NCBI RefSeq assembly: GCF_018687715.1
Contig: NC_056765.1
Coordinates: 22,553,394-22,617,393, forward strand
DNA: 64,000 nt
Source of the DNA: Carya illinoinensis
Lineage: Eukaryota > Streptophyta > Magnoliopsida > Fagales > Juglandaceae
Direction: 5' to 3'
This document shows positions 47,601 through 59,328 of this stretch, piece after piece; position 1 is the first letter of the stretch, and each line of letters starts with the position of its first letter. The translations under genes and the position numbers were made by a program. The notes beneath the pieces were generated by a model. That model worked only from the letters and a program-made list of their open reading frames with translations. It was not told the origin of the DNA and did no database searches.

Positions 47601-50600
47601 TTTTATGTTGGATTTGATTTTTGGTGTACTTTGATTTCTTTGTGTATTTGGATTTCATGGGTTTATGTGTTTGGTTCAGGGAGAGTCCGTTTATATGAGT
47701 TTTATGCTTGCACTTTGTTTGATTCCGGTGCGTCACAGTCATTTGTATCTTCCACGTTTGCTCGGATGTGTAATTTGGTCACGAAACCTTTGCCGAAGTC
47801 ATTGGTAGTGGCTCTACCCAATGGTGAAATGGTGTGGTGTTCCAAGGTTGCTTTGGGCTGCCCATTAAATTTTGATGGAAGGTTCTTGGATGCTGATTTG
47901 GTGGTGTTTAAGCTGTTGGGTTTTGATATCATCCTCGGGATGGATTGGTTATGCCGATATTCTACGAGTATTAATTGCAGAAGTCGGGTAATTAGCTTTC
48001 AGTTTCCAGATGGTGAATGTTTGGAATTTGCGGGGAGTAAGCTAAAAGAAAAGTTGGTAATTATATCGGCAATTCAAGCAAAAAGAGAGATTGCATGGGG
48101 AGCAAAAGCCTTCTTAGTTCAGATGGTGTCTACGCCATCTGAGAAGAAGTCTTTGGTAGACATTCCTGTTGTGGAAGAATTTTCGAACGTGTTTGTGGAT
48201 GACTTGCCTAGGCTACCCCCTATTCAAGAAATGGAGTTTGTTATAGACTTGGAACCTGGAGCGGCTCCTGTACCTAAAGCTCCTTACTTCATGGCACCAG
48301 CTGAATTAAAAGAGTTGAAGACTCAGTTGCAAGAGCTGGTAGATAAGGGGTTCATTCAACCAAGTACTTCGCCGTGGGGTGCGCCAGTTCTGTTTGTTAA
48401 AAAGAAAGATAGAACCCTCCGTATATGCATTGATTATTGGGAATTAAATAAGGTGACCATCAAGAATAAATATCCTCTCACACGGATCGATGATTTATTT
48501 GATCAGCTTCAATGAGCAGCTGTTTTCTTGAAGATTGATCTGAGGTCGGGATACTACCAATTGAGGATAAGAGACAAGGATGTGCCCAAAACTGCTTTCA
48601 GGTCGAGATATGGGCATTATGAATTTAAGGTGATGCCGTTTGGATTAGCCAATGCCCCTGCTGCTTTCATGGATTTAATGAATCGGGTATTTCAACCTTA
48701 TCTGGATTCCTTTGTGGTAGTATTCATTGATGATATTCTGATTTATTCTCGAGATTTTGAAGAGCATGTGTATCATCTTCGTCTAGTTCTTGGGAAATTG
48801 AGAGAAAACCAGTTGTATGCCTAGCTCAGCAAGTGTGAATTATGATTGGAGGAAGTCAGATTTCTTGGGCATGTGATTTCCCGAGACGGAGTGGCTATTG
48901 ATCCTAGTAAGGTGGAAGCCATTTTGTCATGGTAGCGTCCGACTACAATGCGCGAGATCCGAAGTTTCTTGGGACTTACAGGATATTACCGAAGATTTGT
49001 GGAGGGATTTGCTCGCCTATCCGGACCTCTCACAGCGTTGACTAGGAAGAATGCAGAATTTGTTTGGTCAGATAAGGGTGAGAGAAGCTTCCAAGAATCG
49101 AAAAACAGGTTGACGACTGCACCAGTGTTAGCGCTCCCAAAACTGCATAAGCCATTCGTAGTCTTCAGCGATGCGTCTAGATTCAGATTGGGTTGTGTCC
49201 TTATGCAGGAAGGACGGGTTATTGCTTATGCATCTCGTCAGCTAAAGGACCATGAGAAGAATTATCCGACGCACGATTTGGAATTGGCTGTGATTGTTTT
49301 TACTCTCAAGATCTGGTGACACTTTTTGTATGGGGAAGCTTGAAGCACTTGTTTTCCAAGAAGAATTTGAATGTGAGGCAGAGACGATGGCTGGAGTTAA
49401 TCAGTGACTACCAGTCCGAGATCAAGTATCATTCGGGAAAGACAAATATCGTTGCTGATGCTTTGAGCTGAAAACCTCACTTGGAAGATGAAGCCGAGCC
49501 GTCAGAATTGGATTCTTTGCTTTGTGGGATGAGAAGGCTCCTTATTGAGAGTTCACAGCAAGTGGAGGTATTATCTTCAGTTCTTGATATTCGGGTAATT
49601 GATTTTGAGGAATTGAAGACTCTTCAAAGGAAGGATCTGAAGCTGCTAGATATCAAAAAAAGAGTCAGAAAATCTCGAGGGTCGTTGCACTATAGTATGG
49701 ATAAAGATGGAATTCTTCGGTTTCGAGATCGTAGAGTGGTTCCCAAAGATTCAGAATTCAAGGAGCGGATCATGGCAAAAGCTCATGCGGCCCCTTATTC
49801 AGTTCATCCCGGCAATACAAAGATGTACCAGGACTTAAAGAAAAATTATTGGTGGGATGGAATGAAGAGGGATATTGCCTTGTATGTTGAGAAATGCCAC
49901 ACATGCCGTCAAGTCAAGGCCGTCAAAGACCCGCAGGTATGCTCCAAACCCTCCCTATTCCTGAGTGGAAATGGGATGACATCACGATGGACTTTGTATT
50001 GGGCTTACCGAGGACGCCTAGTGGCAAAAATTCTGTTTGGGTGATTGTTGACCAGTTAACGAAGAGTGCTCATTTCTTGCCTGTTAATAACACCGATTCC
50101 TTGGGTAAGTTGACCCGCTGTACGTCAAGAAGATAGTGCGGTTGCACGGCATAACGAAGAGTATTATGTCAGTTTTGAAAAATTTTGCAGGTAGCATTGG
50201 GTACTAAGTTGAAGTTCAGTACTGCATATCACCTGCAGACAGATGGCCAATCAGAGTGCACCATTCAGACCCTTGAAGATATGTTGCAGGCATGTGTTAT
50301 GGAATTTCAAGGGAGTTGGAAAAACCACTTACCGCTCATAGAGTTTGCATATAATAACAGCTTTCATGCGACCATTCAGATGGCTCCTTATGAAGCTCTT
50401 TATGGGAGGAAGTGCAGATCGCCTTTATGTTGGGATTAAGTCGGGGAGAGTAGGATAATTGGACCCGAAATAATTCAAGAAATGCAAAGCCAAGTTCGGA
50501 TCGTTAGGGATAAAATGGCGGCAGCTCAGAGTTGTCAGAAAAGCTACGCTGATACCAGGAGGAAAGAGTTATCTTTTGAAGAAGGTAATTGGGTTTATCT

Positions 50601-51002
50601 CAAAGTCTCTCCCATGAAAGGAGTTAAGCATTTTGGTAAGAAGAGGAAGCTGGATCCGAGGTATATTGGCCCTTTTCAGATTCTGAAGAAGGTAGGGTTC
50701 GTCACTTATAGAGTTGCTTTGCCAGAATATTTTGGAGATATTCATGATGTCTTCCACGTATCATCCTTGAAGAAGAGCTTTGGACAACAAGAGCCGCGCT
50801 TTGTCGACCCGAAGAGTATTCAGTTGCAACCAGACCTTACTTATGAGGTTGTTCCGTCGCAGATCATGGATTGGAAAGAGCAACAGTTGAGGTCCAAGAT
50901 GATACCTTTGGTTAAGGTGGCATGGGGAGATCGTTAGCTCATAACTTCTCTTGGAAGAGAGTAGCTGACATGAGGGAGCATTACCCCTACTTGTTTGAGT
51001 AA
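47601..51002 (+). pseudogene. Element C pol: protease, RT, RNase H, integrase, chromodomain remnant
   Basis: Protease has the intact active site [10 protein letters not shown] (near 47720) and ILGMDWL. RT begins at about 48300 ([16 protein letters not shown]), is cut by TGA near 48513, then gives [23 protein letters not shown] and [10 protein letters not shown] (48720). RNase H (about 48950-49320) has [14 protein letters not shown] segment following EIKYHSGK-type sequence precedes the integrase zinc region (CHTCRQVKA, 49895). The integrase core keeps MDFVLGLP but has lost about 26 nt at 50171, including the second catalytic Asp. HDVFHVSSLKKSF (50740) and a chromodomain-like end (MREHYPYLFE, 50970) follow; stop at 51000-51002. 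Stops near 48822, 48850, 48935, 49317 and 49468 also interrupt it. Confidence 0.85.
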
Positions 51003-51108
51003 TAACGGTACGTTCTTAATTTTGGTCACATGTGGTTTTATGTGGAATTATGTGGCTTGTGTCAAGTTGGTGTTTGATCTTACAAATTTCGAGGATGAAA
51101 TTTGTTTT

Positions 51109-51122
51109 TAAGGGGGCGAGGA
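51109..51122 (+). promoter_or_regulatory. Element C polypurine tract
   Basis: AAGGGGGCGAGGA directly precedes the LTR start TGTGATGACCC. Confidence 0.75.
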
Positions 51123-53136
51123 TGTGATGACCCGCTTTTACGTATATTTTCACTGAAGGGTTGTTTTTAATTTAATTAATATATTGGTTTATTTATTTTA
51201 AATTAATGTATTTAAATTGGTTTTTAATTTATTTGATGTTGTGTTTAACCTTATTTCTTTCCTCCATCTTTTCTTTTCTCTTTTACCTTTTCTCTTTTTC
51301 TCTTTCCTTTCTTTTTCTTTCTTTTTTTTCCTCCCTTTCTTCCCCTTGCGTTGACCCCCCCGTGCAATTTCTCTCTCTCTTCTCCCTCACACCGTTCACG
51401 TCCAGCCACCCAGACCCGCTGCTCGCCGGCGCCGTGAGCCACACCACCATCACCAATCTCTTCCCCTTCCTCCGGTGAACCACCCCACCAACTTTCATCC
51501 CCAACCGTGCCGCCGTTTAGCTGGAAAGTCACCATCAAGCTGAACGGCTTTTGCTCCGTTTTGCCGCCGTCGCTCCACCTCTGACCACCACCTCTTCACC
51601 ACTTCATCACCAACTCCTTGCCATCCTAACCCACCCATTTTCGGCCTCGATCCGTCCCCGGAATAGTCCCCACGAGCTAACTCTCCAATTTGGGTATTTT
51701 GGCCTCCTACCGCCATTTTCGCCTCCACTCACGGCCAAACTCCACTTCCCTTAGCTTCATAAACATCCTTAGGCCATTCCCTATCAATCCCGAGCTTTGG
51801 TTTGTCCCCATTCAAAAGTGGGTATTTTACAACCCACGACCACAGTGAAATTTGACTGTTACATTGCTTTTCCTTCACCGTTTGTTGCACGCCGATCCAT
51901 TGAAAATTAATATATAGTGCTGTAAGTATTTTTCAAACCCTACTTTTAGATTTAAATATATTTTTCTCATACAATAAATTATTTCCTGTTGGTTGGTTGA
52001 TTCTGGACTGAGTCCAAGGAGTTCGGGGATCGGATGGATTGAGGACGGAGTTGCTTGATGTGTTGATTTGGATTGGTTGGTTGTTTTATTCCTTGAGGTT
52101 GCATTTATATTGCATTTATGCGCATTTGATTTTAATTGAGAAAATCGTGTTTTGTTGGCGTAAATGGATTTCGGGTGTGTGTGTCTCACGAGCCCAAGCC
52201 GGGATGGGTTATTATCTCGGTGGAGCTCCTTTGGTCACTTGAGAGTAGATAATACTGAGTGACATCTCCTGGATTGCTCGTTTAGGTCGACGACCTGATC
52301 GCACGATACAGTAACGTTGTCGTGTCGACTCCGTGGTCCCTAGAGTGGCGGGGACTAGAGCATGGCTTGGCCAGGTACGCGCTTGGCGCAAGTCTAGGCA
52401 TCGCTCGTTTAGGTGTCACACGCGTAGTCGTTACTTGCGGTGTGGCACAGAGCCAGGGTATGCGGATAATCCCTAGGGGAGATCATGGTGCATGCATAAT
52501 TGGATCGTTTTTATGGTTTTCGGATGCAAGCCATTTTCTGGGAAAATGGCAAAGTTTGGTTTTGAGGTTTTTGATCCATTTTCTGGAAAAATGGTGGTTT
52601 GGGCCATTATCTGGGATAATAGCGAGGCTTGGTTTTAAGCGATATGTTTTTGTGGGCCAAATGGGTTTTTGGCGTGGAAAAATATGGCTTTACGGGACAT
52701 GTGCACTAGCTTTTCTTTCATGCATATTGTTTGAGTTTATATGTTTTTATCTAGTGGTGTTTGGATTTTACTTCCTGCGGCACCATTTCTGGTACCGTAG
52801 ATTTTGGTGTAGAGATCGAGTAAGAGGAGGAGGAGGTCGAGCCCGAGGATGCGGCTTCGCCGGAGTTCTGAGTCGAGTTTATGTTTTGTATTTGGCTTTG
52901 AAATAATATTTGTGTTTTGTAATATTTTAATATGGATGTCTTGATCAGTTTTGTGTTAAAATAAGAAAAATTCTAGTACTTAGTTATATGACTTCGCTAT
53001 CCGCTGCGTGTTTCTTCATGCACAATTGTTGCTTATACACACACTTGGCACACGTCGATAGGGTGGTGACCCGTGATGTCATCATCCGGACGTCTCGATT
53101 TCCCCGTGTTCGTGCATGGGGATTTGGGGGCATCAC
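51123..53136 (+). repeat. Element C 3' LTR
   Basis: 2014 bp. It lacks about 75 bp present in the 5' LTR (after GTGTTTAA near 51248, compared with 44190-44272) and has a short insertion near 52280, showing long independent decay. Confidence 0.88.
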
Positions 53137-55088
53137 ATGACGGGCGTCGTGCAGTAACTCGGGATTAGTCTCGAGTTATGTGACGTGACATATGTATAAT
53201 TGTAGATGCGGTCATGTCTTGTTAAGTGTCCGGATGAACTTGTGCAGGCCCGAAAAGTAGGAAGAGTCCTACCGACCAAGTCTAAGCAAGTTGGTATCAG
53301 AGTATGTAGCTTGTTTATACAAGCGAGTGTTCATTGGACTATAAGTTGATCTTAGGTGAAAAAGGGATCAGGTACATGTGCCTCTGGCGAGACACGTGTG
53401 CCGGACAGGTTTACTATATGTAATGGGTAATCTATCCTGAGCATAGTTACACGGTGTTTTAGCCCCAGAGTTGGCTTAAAGCTGTGTGGCATGTATGGAT
53501 GGGAATGAGAATTGAGTATGGGCTAGGATACATGAAGGTAGTAATGGGTAAGTTGCCTAGGATTGGGATGCATGACTTAGTCAGTCTGAGTCATGCGTCA
53601 ACATTTTGTTGATAGTAGAATAAGATGAAGGTCTTAGTGTCTTAACCCTTAGGTGAATCACGAAGGTTCACTTTAAGAAATAATACTCTGAAGGTTTTAA
53701 CATAGTAAATGGCACGTAAGAGCCTAGGGATGGAAGGAAAGTGTTTCAAGTGAAGCATAGTTCTTTTTTTAGTATAGTTGCTTATACATTAGATAGAGAA
53801 TGACGTAAGGTTATGTGTATACATGTAGGTTGCCATCTGACACGCATACGAATGGACTGCATGGAATGAGTATGGCATGAAGTCCAGGTAAGTATTGCGT
53901 TCATACTCTTCTAGAGTTTTCTAAATAAAAGAAGATTAAAGCGAAAGGCTTTTCTTTACAAAACATGCTTTATGAAAAAACGCTAAGTATAAGTTTTCAA
54001 GTATACATATGTAACGGCCCTCCTTGGCAGCTTCTTTTCACACACCCAAAGTATGTAAGAGTATGCACGTGGATAGATGCTATATGTGGTATGTATTGTA
54101 TGTATGTTCACGAAATGAAATGAGAGGGCCTCGACCAGAAGAAACTGTTTTAAAATGTCTCATGCTTTTAAAATGACTTCTTTGAATGAAAGGACTGAAG
54201 GACTATAAGAACTGTAAAAAATTGTAAGAACTGAATGAAATAATTGTAAAGGACTAAATGGACTGAAAAGGAATGAAAGGATCGAAAGGAATGAATAGAC
54301 TAAATGCTTAATGTATGAAAATATGTAACGACCATATGAATGGAATGGAAAGGTACCGAAGGAATGGACTGGGCAGATTGCAATGCCAGATAAGTAGTAC
54401 TAGTAATGCACCTCGTGCTGCACCCTGACGAAATTGATTCCCAACTCATGGCCACGGGCAGAATCAAGTCTAAAAGACGGCTAATCCCACCACACGGGGC
54501 GTAACAGTGTGCAACAGCCAATGAAAGTGATAAAAAAGAATGTATGCATGTACGTATGAAAAGATGTATGCATGAAAAGACTCTTTAAGAAATGAAGACA
54601 GCGAGACGTGGGGAACTGTTTTATAAAAGAAAACATTTTCTAAAGAAAAACCCACCTCGCAACGTTTTAAAATGAACTGAATGTCTATGTATGATATGTA
54701 TGATATTTACGGAGTGATGAATGCATAACTAAAAACCTATATTGTTATATTTTAACTGTATGAAGAAATGTTTACGAGTCATCGACTCATTTTAGTTTTA
54801 ATGTGTGTCCTCCTAGGAACAAGATGAGCATGAAGCGTCAAGACAAGTACAGCCCAAGGGGAAGAGCACGAAAGTCTAGGCATGCTCTTTTGTACGAGAG
54901 ACTTTAATTATAAAAATTTAATGTTTTCCGCTATAACTTTTTTAATTAAGGAAACAAGTCTTATTTATAAACATGGAATCTTTTGTATCCTAGCACGAAA
55001 CGAAAGAAAATTTTAAAAGGAACCATAATTCCTATCTATTTTCTTTAAAATTATTTTCTAAAGGACCCACACAAGGACGAGTGTTACA

Positions 55089-55739
55089 CTTGATATGTCC
55101 ATTTTATTGCTTATCTTTTTCTGCAATGAATAGGGTAACGATTTTTCTGTAAGGACTTAAGGAACAAGATCCATGTAAGGTTTTTGCTTTTTCTCGCAGT
55201 AAAGAAACACTAATTTTTCTATATGGATCAAACTTTTTTATGTCTACCAAGAAGAGACCACTTTACTTTTAGTACTAGGTTAAACTAGTATTAGTCAATT
55301 TAAGGTTAGAACTCTGCCTTTGGATAGCATCCATGAGACTTTGTGGAATATACATAGTGAATAAAATGTGAAAAATAAGTTCCTCACAGTGTAATAGAAT
55401 TTGACTTTGGCAAAATGAGCCATGAGATCTACACTTACATTGTAGACTACAAAGTAGGAAAAATAAAAAATAGGGAGTTGTTCCATATCAAAGTATAGGA
55501 AGTGTGAAGAAGTGAGTACTCAAAACTGAGCACACCAAGCATGATCTTTGCCCAACTCAACAAAACTAAAACTAAAAAATAAATAAAGCAAAAAAAAAAA
55601 AATTACTTGCTTTTTTTTTTTTTGCCCAAAATAATGAAAAAAATATATTTATGTTAAATGCATGTCCTAGACTAATGATGTGCAGGAAATAATAAAAAAC
55701 GCAAGTGTGCCTATCACATAGTGTCACACACACTAATGG
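55089..55739. other. No gene recognised; AT-rich
   Basis: A-rich and T-rich runs at 55590-55625 and no domain. Minus-strand copia-like sequence begins at its right border. Confidence 0.4.
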
Positions 55740-57594
55740 TTTTCCTTCTTGGCAATGTTCACCCCTCATCTTCTTTGACCACCCATTTTGTTTTAAGTTT
55801 TGAGCAATTCTTTTCATCATCACTACTTTTTATGATATTTTCTTTGTTGTGAAGACAAAATTCAAATAGTTCACCTAGCTTTAAGATTATGGAGGTTATT
55901 TGATGACTTAACTCTTAGACTTGGTTTCCCAATGTCTTTACCTTTTTCTTTGATTTTCTTTCACCTCCATTTTTAGTACTTTACTCAAATTAAAGCAATA
56001 TAGCCTTATATGACCAAAAATACCACAATAAGGAAAAGTAGGCACAAACTTACCTCCAACCTTACCTCGATTCAACTTCTTTGAGGTTCATGATTCATGT
56101 GGCTTTTCAAAATAATTTGACATTGACACGACTTCTCTCGGAGCATCCACAACTTGGCTTCTTTTAATAGACACAATACTTCTAGAGGTAGTGGCAACGG
56201 ATGATAAGGCTTGAGCATCTTTGTCTTGGGAAGTGTTATACCCCAAACCAATATAGTCACAGCTGGACTTTTGACTACTTAACATCTCATCCAACTTCTA
56301 AGTTGCTGAATTTTGTTGACACTCTTGAGAACTCTTCAATATGTCTAGTGCATCATTTCGAGTCTTCAATCTTAATATCTCAACCTCAAAAATTTTCAGT
56401 GCCTTAAAAAGATTGTTCTTTTCATTCTCCACTGTTGTGGGTTCGTAAAGTTTCTTCTTAAACATTTTCAGTTTGACTACTTCTTCACATAAATCATTAT
56501 AAGCATCTTGTATGCTTAGCTTATGGTCAGAATCAACAAGAGCTATATCTGAGTCAGTATCATCAAATTTACTTTCATGTTTTGTTAGCACAATTTAAAG
56601 AAAAAAAACCATCAACAATAGTTGCAAAAGCCATAAAGGAACCTTCATCATCAGATGATGAACTAGAAGTTTCAGATTTTGAAGTGTCACTAAGCATGAG
56701 ATTTAGTTTGGGCATTCCACTCTTATGTGACCATAGCCAGAACATTCATGACATTGTACTTTGTCATTTTTCTCATATTTTTTCTTTATTCCATTTTTCT
56801 TTTTTACTTTTCTTTGCAGGAAATTTCTTACCTCTTTTTGTTTTCCACTAGCTTTCTTGTTAAATAAGAATTTTCTAAATTTCCTTGCAATGAGATATAT
56901 ATCTTCATCATTCAGATTTTCTCCATTAAAAAAATCTTCTCGATCTTCTTTCATAGTTTTAAAGAAATAGACTTACCTAATCTTGTTTGAGAAAATGAAG
57001 ACTCATATGTTTGCAAAGAATTGACTAGTTCTTCAACTTTAATAGCATCCAAATCCTTACTTTCCACAATGGCAGTAACTTTTGGGCAAAATCTTTCTAG
57101 CAGTGACCTTAAAATCTTCCTCACAACTGTTGAATCTTCCACCATCTCCCCTAGATTAAATTTGAAATTCACAATATTATTAACTTTAGCATAAAAATAA
57201 TTAAAGCTCTCATCTATGAGCATTTTAATCTGATCAAATCTTGAGGTTAGCAACTGTAATTTTGAAGTTTTTACAAATCCTGTCCCGTCACGCGTAACCT
57301 CCAAAATATCTCAAACTTCTTTGGCAATCTCATGCATGGAGATTCTTTCAAACTCTTCAAGAGATACAACCATGAAAATAGCGTTAAGTCCTTTGTTATT
57401 CTTGTTACAAATGTTGATCTCATCTCTAGTTCAAGCATCAAGAGTTCTCTCGGGCTTAGTCCATCCTAGTTCAACTGCTTACCACACACGTTCATCTAAA
57501 GACTTGAGGAAAGCCCTCATACGAACTTTCCAATCAACATAGTTTTCCCCACCAACGCCTAGTGGGACATATATCACACTTGAATGAGTGAAAC
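55740..57594 (-). pseudogene. Ty1/copia gag and pre-protease region
   Basis: On the minus strand the reading starts near 57580 with ENYVDWKVRMRAFLKSLDERV, then NKGLNAIFM (in several frames). The UBN2-type gag core is at 56951-57304 (ILEVTRDGTGFVKTSKLQLL, FYAKVNNIVN, VVRKILRSLLERFCPKVTAI, LVNSLQTYE). The nucleocapsid at 56703-56954 has a full knuckle CHECSGYGHIRVEC (near 56740). Next come an acidic stretch, a coiled-coil region (56298-56591), and a second knuckle-like CGIFGHIRLYC near 56010. This order matches plant copia elements with a long pre-protease segment. Protease, integrase and RT are absent. Several stops and frame changes are present. Confidence 0.85.
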
Positions 57595-57596
57595 AT

Positions 57597-57608
57597 GCTC
57601 TGATACTA
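57597..57608 (-). promoter_or_regulatory. Copia primer-binding site, tRNA-Met type
   Basis: On the minus strand TAGTATCAGAGC lies just upstream of gag, one G-to-A change from TGGTATCAGAGC. Confidence 0.65.
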
Positions 57609-58202
57609 ATTTAAATTACTCAAATGTCCATGTATATTAACTCAAAGATCTATCAATTCACTAGACAAATTGGTTGGTGGCTGGATGTTTGCTGCTACAT
57701 GCATGGATGGTGGTGAACAATAGGAACTGTGGCTCTTGATACCAAATTGATGCAGGACCTTGCAATATAGCAAATAAAATAGAATTCTAGGCTCCTAGCG
57801 TCTCACCAGATTTCTCTCATCTCAGGATCTAGTAAGAAATTTCATTAATGAGCAAAAGTGTCTCTTTTCTACATCTTAGATCCTTCAACGGACCAAATAA
57901 TTTACTCAACACCAATTGTAAATATACTAGGATTTCAAATGAGACTCAAATAAAAACTATAAATAGCCTAGACTCAAAATGATAACTACTGCTAGACTCC
58001 TAAAGAAAACAACAACTAGCCAAAACATGGCATGGGCATTCTTCCCAATATTGATAACTACTAACAGGGGAGTTTACTCCCTTATTGACAACGACGACTC
58101 CTTCATATGCTACGAGACTGATCCTTCGACTGGGACATTGTCACTAACAGTGACAAAATAAGTCAACAGAAGTTGCAACTAAATCACAATTGATAACACT
58201 CT
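57609..58202. other. No gene; probable LTR remnants with a second primer-site-like word
   Basis: Upstream of the copia primer site should lie its 5' LTR. The minus-strand word TTTGGTATCAAGAGCC (57731-57746) is a second primer-site-like sequence, about 130 bp from the first. LTR ends were not found. Confidence 0.4.
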
Positions 58203-58302
58203 TTAATGTTGATGCTGATACAAAGTTGATTGGCAACGAACACTAGGACACCACCACTGGGAAATTGTATGAGCCTCAAAAAAATCTAAAGAAGAAGAAT
58301 TA

Positions 58303-59197
58303 TTAGCAGCTTTTGTTTGGGTGACTCTCATTACCAATTAGATGTGCCGAAGGAAGGATATGCGTTGCATGTTTTGAATCTGTCTGAAATACAACATGAT
58401 TGACTAGATTCCTTATACTGTTATTTTCTGCTAGCTTCATGATTTCTCTAGCTCCATCCTTGCTTTTGAAGTAGTCAATATATGCTACACAAAAAATATC
58501 TGCTGGGTTCACAAACATGTGAGGAGTCCAAGGAGATAATAAAGCAAGATGTTCCTCCATTCGAGCAAGATTCCTAGGTTCCGCAGCAAGGGTGAGGCCT
58601 GCCCTGAGCATATGACGTACACCGAGGATTCCAGTCTTCACTTTCTCATTTTCTAGCATCTTTATGGAGGAAGGTACGAAAGATAGGAATGGAGGATTAA
58701 AAAGATAAGCTTTAGGATACCATTTCATATTGAGAATCATCTTCTTTCCAACAAGCAATGCTATAGCTGACCCCAATGAATGTCCAGCCAACCATACATT
58801 TCGATCCCTATTCGCCTTAACTAAATGCTCAACATGATTCAGGGCAAGTTTAAAGTGACTGCTCTCTTCAAGTTTGTGAAAAAAGCATTTGAAGTCTAAT
58901 GTGATGTCATTCCTCATTGTCTCTGGCATGAGGAGTGTTCCCCGGAAGGCAATAACATATTCTGGGGCGTCAAAATCACCTGATGCATATTTGCCATTGT
59001 ATTTACAAATGGCATCAAATATGCACTTGTCATCATCTATGAGACGTTCATCTAGGTGGAAGTTGAAGGAAGTCCACCAAGGTTCAGCATTATCTTCTGG
59101 ATAACTACCAAGGTTCTTCCTCTCGTGGTCCATTTCTAAGGAGTATACTCCTTGAACTAAGCCGACAACGATGGATCTCTGGTGATCTATATTTTTC
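58303..59197 (-). CDS. Class-3-lipase-like alpha/beta hydrolase (At4g10955 type), last exon
   Basis: The minus-strand exon starts at 59197, just after a TCTTGTTGCAG acceptor, and codes for 21 residues (DHQRSIVVGLVQGVYSLE) before the first Met at 59133. In this family that segment follows a short first exon, so the Met is not the true start. Numbered from that Met, AFRGT at 62-66 is the oxyanion-region motif of class 3 lipases and GHSLG at 117-121 holds the nucleophile Ser119. Asp212 in VNPADIF is a candidate acid. Family members are about 350 residues and are often named GDSL esterase although their fold is lipase class 3; substrates are unknown to me. The frame ends in SHPNKSC at 58303, but the conserved C-terminus (EAHTISQWW) continues in another frame to 58203. 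Exon 1 was not found in the window. Confidence 0.85.
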
Positions 59198-59212
59198 CTG
59201 CAACAAGATTAA
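59198..59212 (-). other. 3' splice acceptor of the lipase-like gene
   Basis: On the minus strand AATCTTGTTGCAG, a pyrimidine-rich stretch ending in CAG, precedes G-AAA-AAT. The phase (one base of a split codon) fits the family's exon 1 ending in a Trp codon. Confidence 0.65.
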
Positions 59213-59328
59213 AACTAGGCATCTTCATTTGAATTCTCCAGCAGTATTTTAAAATCTAGTTGATGATAATCCTATGGAAAAAGCTGCTAAGGTTTGCTTT
59301 ATCATTAATATTGTAGAATTTCAAGAAG

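Larger units (their letters stand above)
44072..53136 (+). mobile_element. Element C: Tekay-like chromovirus with both LTRs
   Basis: LTRs at 44072-46144 and 51123-53136 flank a plus-strand gag-pol. TGACG is duplicated exactly at 44067-44071 and 53137-53141. Primer site and polypurine tract are in place. Gag-pol is the same family as element D (domain by domain near-identical peptides) but in the opposite orientation and far more decayed. The total is 9065 bp. It is nested in family F LTR copy 2, so it is younger than that LTR. Confidence 0.9.
43568..55088 (-). mobile_element. LTR family F copy 2, 5'-truncated on the left, split by element C
   Basis: 43568-44071 and 53137-55088 match 4998-7472 of the first family F copy in order and orientation, ending with the same GTGTTACA border. 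About the first 160 bp of the plus-strand left end are missing. Element C with its TGACG duplication interrupts it. No coding domains. It carries three copies of the 85-bp unit (ATGCAC ends near 43688, 43778, 43860), against two in copy 1. Confidence 0.75.

Noticed and set aside
59133..59133. ATG at 59133 as the true start of the lipase-like protein
   Set aside because: The frame is open 21 codons further upstream with family-conserved residues, up to a splice acceptor, so translation starts in an upstream exon.
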